Shown: positions 17,330 to 26,649 of the stretch, piece by piece
How the letters are laid out: each line of letters opens with the position of its first letter
Numbering within the stretch: position 1 is the first letter of the stretch
Source: Gammaproteobacteria bacterium
GTDB taxonomy: Bacteria; Pseudomonadota; Gammaproteobacteria; Ga0077536
Assembly (NCBI GenBank): GCA_009692265.1
Contig: SHZM01000034.1
Location: 1 to 36,012, forward strand
Length of the DNA: 36,012 bases
Direction: 5' to 3'
Translations under genes and position numbers: made by a program
Notes under the pieces: generated by a model
The model's input: the letters and a program-made list of their open reading frames with translations, nothing else
Told to the model about the DNA's origin: nothing
The model's database searches: none

Positions 17330-19134
17330 CGTGGATGCACGCTGGCCAGCACCGCTCCGAACTCGATCGGGTCGAGGTAACCGATGAGGCGATGGTTTCG
17401 AAGCTCCTCGCCTTGGGCGTTAAAAAAGAGCACTGCCGGAGGACCCAGCAAGTCGAAACGGTGCAGCAATGCGTTGTCCGCTGCATCCACAGCCGTCACA
17501 TCGGCGCGCAGCAAAACAAAGCCCTCAAGCCGCTTTTGGACTATCGGATCGTTGAAGGTATTGCGCTCGAGGCGTTTACATTCGAGGCACCAATCGGCGT
17601 AGAAATCTAGGATAACTGGCTTGCCTTCGGTGCGCGCGGCGGTCACCGCAAGGTCAAATTGCTGCACCCCTTTTACCGCAGCAAAATTGCTCAGCGAAAG
17701 TGCGGTTTTCGCGGTCAGCGGTGCAAGCGGTCGCAGCGGATCCTCAGCGCCGGCGGCGGCACCAACCAAGAGCACGATCCCATAGCATAGGCTCACCATG
17801 CCGAGTCCCTTCAAAAACCGAGTCCAGCCAGAGGCGCTATCGCGCAGCGGTTCTAAAGCTCCGAGGTAAACCGCGACCCCAACCAGCAGCGCGGCCCACA
17901 GTGCGAGCGTCGCGGACGGAGGCACTATGCGTTCCAAAAACCAAATGGCCAGCCCCAGGAAAGCTACCCCAAACGCCTGTTTCACAGGCTCCATCCAGGC
18001 GCCAGCGCGTGGTATCAGACGCCCGGCCGAAGCCCCCAAAACCAGCAGCGGTGCCCCCATCCCCATGCCCAGGGCGAATAACGCGAGGCCACCCACAACG
18101 GGACTGCCTTGGTGACTTAAGTACAGCAGGGCCGCAGCTAATGGCGGTGCCACGCAGGGACCCACGATGATCGCGGACAACACACCCATCATGCCGACCC
18201 CAACCAGACTACCACCGGCCTGGCGGCGGCTTGTCGCCGCAGCGCGCGACTGGATAAAAGACGGTACCTGAAGTTGGAAAAAGCCGAACATCGCGAGCGC
18301 AAGACCCACAAACACAGCGCTAAACCCCACGAGCACGGCGGGATGCTGAAACAGCGCTTGGAGGTTGCGACCAAATAGGCCAGCCACAAGACCGACCATC
18401 GCGTAGGTCGCCGCCATCGCCAGAACATAGATCAGCGCCAAGACGAAACTGCGCCCGGGAGTTACGGGTTGTCGTTGCCCGACAATGATGCCCGAGAGAA
18501 TCGGAATCATCGGGAATACGCAGGGAGTCAACGCTAGCGCGAGGCCAGCGACGAAGAACCACCCCACCGTAGCACTCAGGCTGCGAGTGGCAAGCTCGTC
18601 GGCAATCCGATCGGTCGCCGACGGACCAATGACGGAGCTTGAGGTCGCCGATGTTACTGGTGTTTGGCCCGCCGAAGTCAGTCCTAGGTTTTTCTTAATA
18701 GGGGGATAGCAGATCCCGTCTTCCGCACATCCTTGGTACGTGACACGTAGTCGGCGCTCACCTGCTCCGCTCACAGGCATGGTGATCGACGGGGTTCCCC
18801 GATAGATCTCAACCCTGCCGAACTCGGCGTCATCTTTGGGTTCGCTCGGCGGCAATACGGGGGCACCGAGAATGAATTCGGGGCTGGTCGCGGTGAATTG
18901 CATCTTGTCGCGATAGAGGTAATACCCCTCCGCGATTTCCCAACGAAAGGTGACGGCGCCCTCATGCTCTTCATGGCTAAAGACGAAGACCTCCTCGGAC
19001 GGCAGAAAGACCCGCTGCGGTCGCTGCCCAGCGCTCAATTGATCGAGTCGATCGAGAATCCCACCGCCGGTGGCGGGTGTCAGCCATGCGCAGAGCACGA
19101 AACTCAAGAACAATGCGTGGAATCGATTAACCAT
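17326..19134 (-). CDS. dsbD: Thiol:disulfide interchange protein DsbD
   Basis: A 602-residue inner-membrane protein that moves reducing power from cytosolic thioredoxin to periplasmic partners. It has a signal peptide (about 1-24), the N-terminal alpha domain with a redox pair Cys136/Cys142 (GCAEDGICYPP), eight or so membrane helices with the buried pair Cys205 (TPCVFPMIP) and Cys327 (GPCVAPP), and a C-terminal thioredoxin domain with WCLEC (Cys516/Cys519). All six redox cysteines are present, so the protein should work. Its start lies inside the 3' end of the repaired cutA frame, the usual cutA-dsbD overlap. Confidence 0.95.
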   Translation of the reverse strand: MVNRFHALFLSFVLCAWLTPATGGGILDRLDQLSAGQRPQRVFLPSEEVFVFSHEEHEGAVTFRWEIAEGYYLYRDKMQFTATSPEFILGAPVLPPSEPKDDAEFGRVEIYRGTPSITMPVSGAGERRLRVTYQGCAEDGICYPPIKKNLGLTSAGQTPVTSATSSSVIGPSATDRIADELATRSLSATVGWFFVAGLALALTPCVFPMIPILSGIIVGQRQPVTPGRSFVLALIYVLAMAATYAMVGLVAGLFGRNLQALFQHPAVLVGFSAVFVGLALAMFGFFQLQVPSFIQSRAAATSRRQAGGSLVGVGMMGVLSAIIVGPCVAPPLAAALLYLSHQGSPVVGGLALFALGMGMGAPLLVLGASAGRLIPRAGAWMEPVKQAFGVAFLGLAIWFLERIVPPSATLALWAALLVGVAVYLGALEPLRDSASGWTRFLKGLGMVSLCYGIVLLVGAAAGAEDPLRPLAPLTAKTALSLSNFAAVKGVQQFDLAVTAARTEGKPVILDFYADWCLECKRLERNTFNDPIVQKRLEGFVLLRADVTAVDAADNALLHRFDLLGPPAVLFFNAQGEELRNHRLIGYLDPIEFGAVLASVHPR

Positions 19135-19428
19135 GACAGATACGGCTTAGAACCTTGGTTGATAGAGACCGCAATGAGTTCAGGGAGTTCATACGGGTGT
19201 TCCGCGCGCACCATCTGCTTCCAACGCGTCATACGCGGCCGCGACGCTCTTGATGACTAATAAGACCTCGGAGTCTTCGCACACGGTCCCCTGCCACTGA
19301 TAGATAGACGTCATACCTGGCACCACGTTTACACACGCGGCGAGCTTTGCGGTGACGATTTTACGAGCCAGTTGTCGCGCGCCCTCCAGGCTTGGGCAGG
19401 TACACAGACATACTATTGCGTCGGTCAT
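19104..19428 (-). CDS. cutA: Divalent-cation tolerance protein CutA, frameshifted
   Basis: A small trimeric cytosolic protein linked to metal tolerance. The open frame from ATG 19428 covers 79 residues (AIVCLCTCPSLEGARQLARK, KLAACVNVVPGMTSIYQW, EVLLVIKS) and stops at 19189, shorter than the usual 105-110. Deleting one base at about 19221-19226 continues it as MVRAEHPYELPELIAVSINQ, GSKPYLSWLIDST and a stop at 19104-19106, exactly the conserved C-terminus and the conserved 31-base overlap with dsbD. Without that repair the C-terminal beta strand that packs the trimer is lost. Either a sequence error or a recent loss of function. Confidence 0.88.
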
Positions 19429-19473
19429 AGCGTGTTAGGTTCCAGGCATTGTAGTGAGCGGGTTGCAATCTTC

Positions 19474-20625
19474 CTACAACGCGCAAAGGCGGGCGGCGGC
19501 GGCGCGCAAAGTTTCGTCTTCCTTGCAAAAACAGAAGCGCACCAGTCGACTCTTGGGCGGCGTTTCGTAAAACACCGATAACGGGATCGCAGCGACCCCT
19601 TTCTCTTTCGTCAACCACTCGGCAAATGCACGATCAGGAAGCTCGCTGATTGCACTGTAGTCAGCGAGCTGAAAAAACGTGCCGCGTGAGGCGTGAATCT
19701 TGAACTTGGAATCGCGCAACGCCGTGTTAAATAGATCGCGTTTGCGTTGATAGAAACCGGGTAGTTCATCGAGATGCTCAGGATGCGTTTGCATAAAGTC
19801 GGCAAGCGCGTGTTGAATTGGAGTGATGCCGACAAAGGTCACGAATTGGTGGACCCGGCGTAACTCCTGGGTTAGTTCGGCTGGGGCGACGCAATAGCCC
19901 GTTTTCCATCCAGTCACGTGATAGGTCTTACCGAACGACGACACTACAAACGACCGCGCCGCCAACGCCGGGAAGCGCAAAACGCTTTCATGACGAACGC
20001 CGTCGAACACTAAGTGTTCATAGACTTCGTCGGCTACCACGATCAAATTGTGTCGCTCGGCCAGCCGTTCAAGTTCGAGCAGATCCGCACGGCTCATGAC
20101 TGCGCCGGTCGGATTATGCGGAGAGTTCACGATGACCATCCGTGTCCGGGGGGTAATCGCGTCCACTACTCGCTGCCAGTCGATTCGATAATGCGGTGGC
20201 GCGAGCGGCAACCGCACCGGCTGTGCGCCTGCCAAGGTTACCGCCGGCTCGTAGCTATCGTAGGCGGGATCAAACAGGATCACCTCGTCACCGCTGCGCG
20301 CGATAGCCATGACTGCGCAGTAAATCGCCTCGGTAGCCCCTGGCGTCACGGTGATTTCGCTCTCAGGGGAGACGCTAGCCCCGTAGCAGCGTTGAACTTT
20401 AGCCGCGATCGCTTCGCGCAATTTCAGCACGCCTGCCATGGGCGGATATTGGTTAAAGCCATGATCAAGGTAATGTTTGACCCGCTCTTTCAGCGCAGCG
20501 GGGCCATCATAATCGGGGAACCCTTGCGATAAATTGATCGCACCGTACTCGGCGGCAAGCGCCGACATCACTGTAAAAATGGTGGTCCCGACATGCGGCA
20601 GCTTGCTGTTAAGATGTAGATTCAT
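19474..20625 (-). CDS. Class I/II PLP aminotransferase, methionine aminotransferase-like
   Basis: A 383-residue fold-type I aminotransferase of the YbdL/kynurenine aminotransferase group, which prefers methionine and aromatic amino acids. Visible features are INLSQGFPDYDGP, the PLP-binding TPGATEAIY, NSPHNPTGAV, VVADEVYEHL and the Schiff-base lysine in SSFGKTYHVTGWKTGY, with the C-terminal RFCFCKEDETL. ATG 20625 is preferred; GTG 20631 is two codons upstream. No good ribosome-binding site is visible for either. Divergent from glnE with under 50 bases between them, and 45 bases upstream of cutA. Confidence 0.88.
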   Translation of the reverse strand: MNLHLNSKLPHVGTTIFTVMSALAAEYGAINLSQGFPDYDGPAALKERVKHYLDHGFNQYPPMAGVLKLREAIAAKVQRCYGASVSPESEITVTPGATEAIYCAVMAIARSGDEVILFDPAYDSYEPAVTLAGAQPVRLPLAPPHYRIDWQRVVDAITPRTRMVIVNSPHNPTGAVMSRADLLELERLAERHNLIVVADEVYEHLVFDGVRHESVLRFPALAARSFVVSSFGKTYHVTGWKTGYCVAPAELTQELRRVHQFVTFVGITPIQHALADFMQTHPEHLDELPGFYQRKRDLFNTALRDSKFKIHASRGTFFQLADYSAISELPDRAFAEWLTKEKGVAAIPLSVFYETPPKSRLVRFCFCKEDETLRAAAARLCAL

Positions 20626-20673
20626 TCGCACATTATCGAGAATGTTGGTGCCTTGCTAAAGGGATACGGTCGC

Positions 20674-23544
20674 GTGTCAGCTCGAACGATGTTTCCGACC
20701 ACCGATCTGAGTTCCCTGCCACCACCACTAATCGAGGCGGCCTCGCGCGCCCTCGCCCCTCTGAGCGAACACCACGAAATACTCGCCACTCACGCCACCA
20801 CGCTGATTCGGGTGTTCGCTTGCAGTCCCTTCGTCGCTGAATTCGCGCGCCGTGAACCGCGGCAATTAGCGATCCTGCTAAATGACCCGACAACATTTGA
20901 GACCTGTATGGCCGAGACCTATACCCGCAAAGTAACAGACGCGTTAGATGCCGCAGTCACCGAGCACGATGCGCAATCTGCAATTCGGCTGCTGCGTAAT
21001 CGCGAGTTGGTGAGGATCGCTTGGCGGGACCTTACTGGGGTCGCGGATCTAGACGGGATATTGGTCGAGTTATCGGCTTTAGCCGATGCCTTGGTGATGG
21101 GCTCGCTTGCTTATTTAAATCGCGCAATGAGTTCCCGCTTTGGCGAGCCGCGAGACGAAGACGGACATTCTGTTGCGTTGCTCCCGCTCGCCATGGGCAA
21201 GCTAGGGGGACGTGAACTTAATTTTTCCTCCGATATCGATCTGATTTTCCTCTATCGCAGCCAAGGTGAAACTCGCGGCGGCAGCCGTTCCCTTTCCAAC
21301 CAGGAATATTTCGATCGTCTAGGCAAAAAGCTCATTGCGTTTTTGCATGACACCACGGCCGATGGCTTTGTCTATCGAGTCGATATGCGCTTACGACCTT
21401 TCGGCGAAAGTGGTCAGCTCACGACCAGCTTTGCCGCACTCGAGCATTACTATCAAGTGCATGGACGGGACTGGGAACGTTACGCGTTGATTAAAGGCCG
21501 GATAATCGGCCGCGACGCCGGTGATGTAGAGGCTTTAGAAGCAATTACGCGGCCCTTTATCTATCGCCGCTATCTGGATTTTGGTGCACTCGACGCTGTG
21601 CGGGAAATGAAAGGACTCATTACGACAGAAGTCGCTGTGCACGAACTCACGGACGACGTTAAACGTGGCCCTGGCGGTATTCGCGAAATTGAGTTCATCG
21701 GACAGATGTTTCAACTCATTCGCGGGGGTCGCGAGCCGCGTCTGCGCGCCCGCGGGATTATTGCGATCCTCAAAGTATGTGGCGAGCTTGGGTTGTTGAG
21801 CGCCATTGAAGTGGAAGACTTGTGCAATGCCTATCACTTTTTACGCGTAACCGAACATCGGTTACAGCAAGTTCATGACCAGCAGACTCAGACTTTGCCG
21901 CACACCGCCGAGGCACGGGCGCGGCTCACCTTTGGCATGGGTTTTGAGTCTTGGGCTGAATTTAATGCCGCACTTACGCTTCACCGATCCCTAGTGAGTC
22001 GATGTTTTGCTGCCTTGCTCAATCGCGGTGAGAACAGCACCGCTTCTGCGCGATCGAAGTCGCATAACTTGTGGCTAGATCCGTCGGCACCGGGAAGCAA
22101 CCCAGAATCGCTCCGGCGACTCGGTTTCGTCGACCCGTTCCTGGCACAAGGCGTTCTTGACCAGCTTAAGGAACCGAGTTTCCTCGGCAGGCTCAGCGTC
22201 AATGCGCGATCTCGTCTTGACCGGCTCATGCCTACCCTCGTACTGGAATGTGCGGGCCGTCCGGAAGGCGCGCGAACTCTGCGGCGACTAGCAGAATTGA
22301 TCCGTGCGATTGCGCGGCGCTCGGTGTATCTCGCACTCTTATCCGAACATCCCGATGCGTTGAAACGACTGGTGGATCTGTGCCAAGCCAGCCCATGGAT
22401 TGCCCGCGAACTCACCGCAACTCCTCTTTTGTTAGATGAGTTGCTGGATAGTCGAAACCTGTTTTCGCCACCGACGCACAGTCAGTTGAAGCGCTCGCTG
22501 GACACTGCCGTGGCGACGGGAGAGGGCGATCTCGAACGGATTATGGACATCTTGCGGGTGTTTAAACATCAACAAGTTTTACGAGTGGCCGCGAGCGACC
22601 TGATGGCGCCCATTCCGATCCCGCAGATCAGTAATCATTTGACATGGATCGCGGAAGTATTGATCGACCGGGCTCGCGCGCTGGCGTGGCAGGAGCTGGT
22701 CGCCAAATTCGGTCTGCCACAACGTAATGAGAACGAGCTTGCGGGCTTCGCAATCATTGCGTACGGCAAACTCGGTGGGCTCGAACTCGGCTACGGGTCT
22801 GATCTTGATTTAGTGTTCATACATGACGGCGATGACAGGTCGCAACTTACGGATGGCGGCAAGCCAGTTGCCGTGGAGGTGTTCTTCACACGCTTGGCAC
22901 AACGGCTCATTCATTTTCTCGCAACCAGAACACCGGCGGGAATTGCCTACGAGTTGGATGTTCGATTGCGGCCGAGTGGTGCGGCAGGCATGTTAGTCAC
23001 CTCCCTCGGTGCTTTCGAAGACTATCAACGGAACCAGGCTTGGACTTGGGAACAGCAGGCATTGGTGCGTGCACGGGCGGTGGCCGGTACATTGGAGACG
23101 TGCGAATCCTTTGAGAAGCTTCGCCGCTCCCTGTTGTGCCAGCGGCGGGACCTTGCGGAACTGCGCCGCGATATCCTCACCATGCGCGAGCGCATGCGCG
23201 CAGAACTCGATCGATCGAACGCGGCTAGCTTCGATCTGAAGCACGGGCCGGGCGGTATTACCGATATCGAATTTATGGTGCAATATGCCGTCCTAGGTTG
23301 GGCTCATGAACACCAGATTCTAAGCGTCTATACCGACAACCTACGCCTTCTCGATCTGATCGCCAATCTCGGTCTTATCACCCGAGAGGACAGCAATACT
23401 CTGCGGGAAGCTTACTTCGCCTACCGTGCGGCACAGCACCGCTGCGCCTTACAGGAAATCGACGGCCTCGTGGAGTGCGATCGCTTTTCGAGCGAACGCG
23501 CGGCGGTAAGTGACGTGTGGACCCGCGTATTATTACTCAATTGA
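20674..23544 (+). CDS. glnE: Bifunctional glutamine synthetase adenylyltransferase/deadenylase
   Basis: Controls glutamine synthetase by adding and removing AMP in response to PII and glutamine. The roughly 956-residue protein has two nucleotidyltransferase domains: the deadenylase MGKLGGRELNFSSDIDLIF near residue 175 and the adenylylase YGKLGGLELGYGSDLDLVF near 697, each with a GxGGRELN/SDxD-type site, and the repeated DLKHGPGGITDIEF and VKRGPGGIREIEF motifs. The GTG at 20674 has a strong ribosome-binding site AAAGGGA at 20658-20664 with 9-base spacing; TTG 20653 and ATG 20689 are alternatives. It is followed by ilvE, the order seen in Pseudomonas and relatives. Confidence 0.96.
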   Translation: MSARTMFPTTDLSSLPPPLIEAASRALAPLSEHHEILATHATTLIRVFACSPFVAEFARREPRQLAILLNDPTTFETCMAETYTRKVTDALDAAVTEHDAQSAIRLLRNRELVRIAWRDLTGVADLDGILVELSALADALVMGSLAYLNRAMSSRFGEPRDEDGHSVALLPLAMGKLGGRELNFSSDIDLIFLYRSQGETRGGSRSLSNQEYFDRLGKKLIAFLHDTTADGFVYRVDMRLRPFGESGQLTTSFAALEHYYQVHGRDWERYALIKGRIIGRDAGDVEALEAITRPFIYRRYLDFGALDAVREMKGLITTEVAVHELTDDVKRGPGGIREIEFIGQMFQLIRGGREPRLRARGIIAILKVCGELGLLSAIEVEDLCNAYHFLRVTEHRLQQVHDQQTQTLPHTAEARARLTFGMGFESWAEFNAALTLHRSLVSRCFAALLNRGENSTASARSKSHNLWLDPSAPGSNPESLRRLGFVDPFLAQGVLDQLKEPSFLGRLSVNARSRLDRLMPTLVLECAGRPEGARTLRRLAELIRAIARRSVYLALLSEHPDALKRLVDLCQASPWIARELTATPLLLDELLDSRNLFSPPTHSQLKRSLDTAVATGEGDLERIMDILRVFKHQQVLRVAASDLMAPIPIPQISNHLTWIAEVLIDRARALAWQELVAKFGLPQRNENELAGFAIIAYGKLGGLELGYGSDLDLVFIHDGDDRSQLTDGGKPVAVEVFFTRLAQRLIHFLATRTPAGIAYELDVRLRPSGAAGMLVTSLGAFEDYQRNQAWTWEQQALVRARAVAGTLETCESFEKLRRSLLCQRRDLAELRRDILTMRERMRAELDRSNAASFDLKHGPGGITDIEFMVQYAVLGWAHEHQILSVYTDNLRLLDLIANLGLITREDSNTLREAYFAYRAAQHRCALQEIDGLVECDRFSSERAAVSDVWTRVLLLN

Positions 23545-23545
23545 C

Positions 23546-23564
23546 TTAACCCACGGTGGGTTAA
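23546..23564. promoter_or_regulatory. 19-bp near-perfect palindrome between glnE and ilvE
   Basis: Arms TTAACCCAC and GTGGGTTAA flank a single central base, starting one base after the glnE stop and ending 82 bases before the ilvE start. As RNA it would form an 8-bp stem with a 3-base loop. No run of T follows, so a standard rho-independent terminator is unlikely. A dimer-binding operator for ilvE or an RNA-stabilising 3' hairpin are the two reasonable readings. Confidence 0.5.
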
Positions 23565-23646
23565 CTTAGGCATAGGGCCGCTTGGGCCACTGGACTCTAC
23601 TACCGGCACGGAGAGTCCCTAACATCGAAGGATAAGGAGACATGAT

Positions 23647-24570
23647 ATGAGTTACGCCGATCGTGACGGCGTCATCTGGATGGACGGCGAAATGGTCCCG
23701 TGGCGGGAGGCAAACACCCATGTGTTAACGCACTCGCTGCATTACGCAACCGGCGCCTTCGAGGGGATCCGTGCCTATCAAACTCCACGGGGGACTGCGA
23801 TATTCCGGCTCGGCGAACATATTCAGCGCTTGTTCGACACCGCGCATATTCTGGGAATGAAAATGCCCTTTGACCAAGCTGCGGTTCGCCAAGCCTGTAT
23901 CGACAGCGTGCGCATGAACAAACTTGATGCCGCGTACTTGCGACCGTTGGTGTACTACGGTTCGGAAGGAATGGGCTTGCACGCGTCGAACTTGTCCGTG
24001 CATATCGCTGTCGCGGCGTGGTTTTGGGGTGCGTATCTTGGCGGCGATGCGCTGTCCAAGGGGATCCGGATTAAAACCTCGTCGTTCACCCGCAATCATG
24101 TCAACAGTGTGCTTGCAAAGGCCAAGGCTACCGGAAACTACATCAATTCGATCATGGCGCTGCAAGAAGTTGCACGTGACGGATATGACGAAGCGTTGTT
24201 GCTCGATCACGAGGGAATGGTGGCGGAAGGCAGCGGCGAGAATATTTTCATCGTCCGCAAGGGGACCCTGTACACGCCGGACCCGGCCTGCGCACTGGAA
24301 GGGATCACTCGCGAGACTGTCATGAGTTTGGCTCGCGAGATGGGGATTAGTGTGGTGGAGAAGCGCATTACGCGCGATGAGTTCTATATCGCCGATGAAG
24401 CGTTTTTCACGGGCACCGCCGCGGAAGTGACGCCGATTCGCGAACTTGATAATCGAATGATTGGCAACGGCGTCCCCGGCCCCCTTACTACCCTGCTGCA
24501 AACTGCTTATTTGGACACGGTGCAAGGCAAGCGCGCCTGTCCGGCCGGATGGTTGACGCTTTGCGGTTAA
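23647..24570 (+). CDS. ilvE: Branched-chain amino acid aminotransferase
   Basis: Final transamination in valine, leucine and isoleucine synthesis. The 307-residue fold-type IV PLP enzyme has IWMDGEMVPWREANTHVLTH, GAFEGIRAY, YLRPLVYYG, the PLP lysine in LAKAKATGNYINS (about residue 158), EALLLDHEG, AEGSGENIFIV and FFTGTAAEVTPI. The start ATG 23647 has AAGGAG at about 23634-23639 with good spacing; an overlapping out-of-frame ATG-ATA-TGA at 23642 is ignored. The final residues (PAGWLTLCG) differ from the usual WLTPV ending but length is normal. Confidence 0.96.
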   Translation: MSYADRDGVIWMDGEMVPWREANTHVLTHSLHYATGAFEGIRAYQTPRGTAIFRLGEHIQRLFDTAHILGMKMPFDQAAVRQACIDSVRMNKLDAAYLRPLVYYGSEGMGLHASNLSVHIAVAAWFWGAYLGGDALSKGIRIKTSSFTRNHVNSVLAKAKATGNYINSIMALQEVARDGYDEALLLDHEGMVAEGSGENIFIVRKGTLYTPDPACALEGITRETVMSLAREMGISVVEKRITRDEFYIADEAFFTGTAAEVTPIRELDNRMIGNGVPGPLTTLLQTAYLDTVQGKRACPAGWLTLCG

Positions 24571-24586
24571 TTGCGCCGCGGATCAC

Positions 24587-25504
24587 TTGAACCCATCGAT
24601 GGTGGTTTGGCGCTTTTGTGACGGCAAACTCGGACATGAGCGACAAACCGCCGGCTTGCTGAAGCATTTAGCCCGGCTAGGTCCGCTCGACTCGTTCGAT
24701 ATTGATGCGCGGCGTATCCGTGCCTCCGCCTTCACGTTTTTAAAGCCGGCGACACCGGTGGTTAGTGGCTTGCGGACACCGGACTTACTGCTGGGCGCGG
24801 GTCGGGCGTGCCAGTGGCCGTTGCTCGCGGCCCGACGCGCGCACGGTGGGCGCGCGGTGTACTGCATGAAACCGGGGTTGCCGACCCGCTGGTTTGATTG
24901 GTGTTTGATCCCAAGCCACGATGGCGCAGTCCGGTCCTCGCGGGTAGAACCAACCGTGGGTGTATTGAACGATATTGCGCTGGCGACAGGAGCCTCGGCG
25001 GAGCGCAGCTTGATTCTAGTGGGGGGGCCCTCTCGTCACTTTCACTGGGACGAAGATCTGGTCCTCCAACAACTGGGATCCCTAGTCTTCGGGCGCCGGC
25101 AGGAAACGCTGGTTATCAGTGACTCGCGCCGTACACCAGCGAGTACGTTCGCCAAGTTGCGTAGTTTTGCGCGGCCTGGTGTAGAAGTCGTTTCTCATCA
25201 AACAACCTCTGAAGCATGGTTGGCGCGTACCTTGGATCAAGTCACCCAGGTGTGGGTAACCGCCGATAGTGTGTCGATGATGTTCGAAGTGTTAACTGCG
25301 GGGCGCGCGTTAGGCGTGTTGGCGGTGCGGGCGCGTCGGGACGATCGGATTTCGCGGGTCGCGCCGGATCTGATTCGCCAAGGCTACGCGACGGCGTTTG
25401 AGGCCTGGGTCGCGGGTAAAGTGCTAGAAGCCCCTACCACGCCCCTCGCCGAAGCCATGCGTTGCGCCGAACTTCTCGTGGCACGTTGGTTTGCCGCGCA
25501 TTAG
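24587..25504 (+). CDS. ELM1/GtrOC1-family protein (DUF1022), glycan-locus
   Basis: A 305-residue protein of the ELM1-like family (named after plant mitochondrial fission factor ELM1), which in bacteria sits in lipopolysaccharide loci and has a GT-B-like architecture. Signature pieces are VWRFCDGKLGHERQTAGLL, PDLLLGAGRACQWPLLAAR, the FDWCLIPSHDG segment, LILVGGPSRHFHWDED, LVISDSRRTP and VWVTADSVSMMFEVLTAGR. The frame opens at TTG 24587, and ATG 24599 is an equally likely start. It follows ilvE closely and is followed after 8 bases by a glycosyltransferase gene, so it probably belongs to the glycan operon. Biochemical activity is not established. Confidence 0.85.
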   Translation: MNPSMVVWRFCDGKLGHERQTAGLLKHLARLGPLDSFDIDARRIRASAFTFLKPATPVVSGLRTPDLLLGAGRACQWPLLAARRAHGGRAVYCMKPGLPTRWFDWCLIPSHDGAVRSSRVEPTVGVLNDIALATGASAERSLILVGGPSRHFHWDEDLVLQQLGSLVFGRRQETLVISDSRRTPASTFAKLRSFARPGVEVVSHQTTSEAWLARTLDQVTQVWVTADSVSMMFEVLTAGRALGVLAVRARRDDRISRVAPDLIRQGYATAFEAWVAGKVLEAPTTPLAEAMRCAELLVARWFAAH

Positions 25505-25512
25505 GGGTTGGT

Positions 25513-26619
25513 ATGGCCATGACGGTTTTACAGCTGCTGCCTGAGCTGGAAGTAGGCGGGGTTGAACAAGGGACTCTCGAGATTGCAGCGGCGCTAATTA
25601 AAGCCGGCCATCGCGCCGTGGTGGTTTCGGGTGGTGGACGCTTGGTACCGCGTTTAGAAGCCTTGGGCGCGTTACATGTTGAAATGCCGATCGGGCGCAA
25701 GCGTCCTTCAACCCTACGTACCGTCCGTCTATTACGCGAGATCATCACTGCAGAGCAGGTTAGCCTCGTCCATGCGCGCTCCCGTTTGCCCGCGTGGGTT
25801 GGTCACCTCGCGATAAAGGGCATCAGTCCGTTGGCTCGACCCCGCTGGGTAACCACGGTACACGGACCTTACACGGTTAATCGCTATAGCAAGATCATGA
25901 TCTCGGGAGAGCGCGTAATCGCGATTTCCGACTTTATCAGTGACTACATTTTTCGCGCATATCCGGAGTTTGATAACTCCAGAGTCGTCGTGGTGCCACG
26001 CGGGGTTGATCGCGCGCACTACCCCTACAACTTCAGTCCCGATCCAACATGGCTTGCGGAGTGGCGTTCCGCCCATCCAATGTTTCACGATCGCCGTCTG
26101 CTGTGCCTCCCGGGTCGCTTAACGCGTTGGAAAGGCCAAACCGATTTTATCCAACTCATGACCCGCTTAGTGCAACAAGGGTTGCCGGTACACGGCCTAA
26201 TTGTAGGCGGACCCCATCCGCGTAAACGCGCGTATGAACTCGAATTAAAGCGTTTAGTCCGCGTGGCTGGTCTCAACGCCGAGATTAGTTTCCTCGGTCA
26301 GCGCAATGATCTGCGCGAAATATTGGGCGTTTCGGATTTAGTGTTCTCGTTGACCCGCGAACCCGAAGCCTTCGGCCGTACCACGATTGAAGCGTTGAGT
26401 ATGGGTCGCCCAGTCATCGGCTACGATCATGGCGGGACTGGTGAAATACTGCGGCAGGTATATCCGGCGGGCTTGATCCCAGTTGGAGCAATCGAGGAAG
26501 CGGCACAACGCGCCACGGCATTGTTACGCACGGCTCCAAGGGTCCCTTTAGAGCATCCATATACGTTGGCCGCCATGCAAGCCGGGACTCTCGCGGTATA
26601 CAGCGAACTTTGTCGATAA
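25513..26619 (+). CDS. GT4-family glycosyltransferase
   Basis: A 368-residue GT-B glycosyltransferase, cytosolic or peripherally membrane-bound, likely to add a sugar to lipid A core or another glycolipid. The N-terminal domain carries VLQLLPELEVGGVEQGTLEIA (donor-loop-like glycine motif) and HGPYTVNRYSKIM; the C-terminal domain has LPGRLTRWKGQTDFI and the EPEAFGRTTIEALSMGRPVI motif with the conserved E-x7-E pair, then YDHGGTGEIL. ATG 25513 has AGGGG at 25504-25508. It is the last plus-strand gene before the convergent GT39 gene, 30 bases away. Sugar specificity cannot be read from the sequence. Confidence 0.9.
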   Translation: MAMTVLQLLPELEVGGVEQGTLEIAAALIKAGHRAVVVSGGGRLVPRLEALGALHVEMPIGRKRPSTLRTVRLLREIITAEQVSLVHARSRLPAWVGHLAIKGISPLARPRWVTTVHGPYTVNRYSKIMISGERVIAISDFISDYIFRAYPEFDNSRVVVVPRGVDRAHYPYNFSPDPTWLAEWRSAHPMFHDRRLLCLPGRLTRWKGQTDFIQLMTRLVQQGLPVHGLIVGGPHPRKRAYELELKRLVRVAGLNAEISFLGQRNDLREILGVSDLVFSLTREPEAFGRTTIEALSMGRPVIGYDHGGTGEILRQVYPAGLIPVGAIEEAAQRATALLRTAPRVPLEHPYTLAAMQAGTLAVYSELCR

Positions 26620-26649
26620 TTCGGTCGCGTTAGCGTAAGCCCAAACGTG

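Noticed and set aside
23725-24525. 266-codon minus-strand open frame opposite ilvE
   Set aside because: The plus strand is a complete branched-chain aminotransferase with its PLP motifs and ribosome-binding site.
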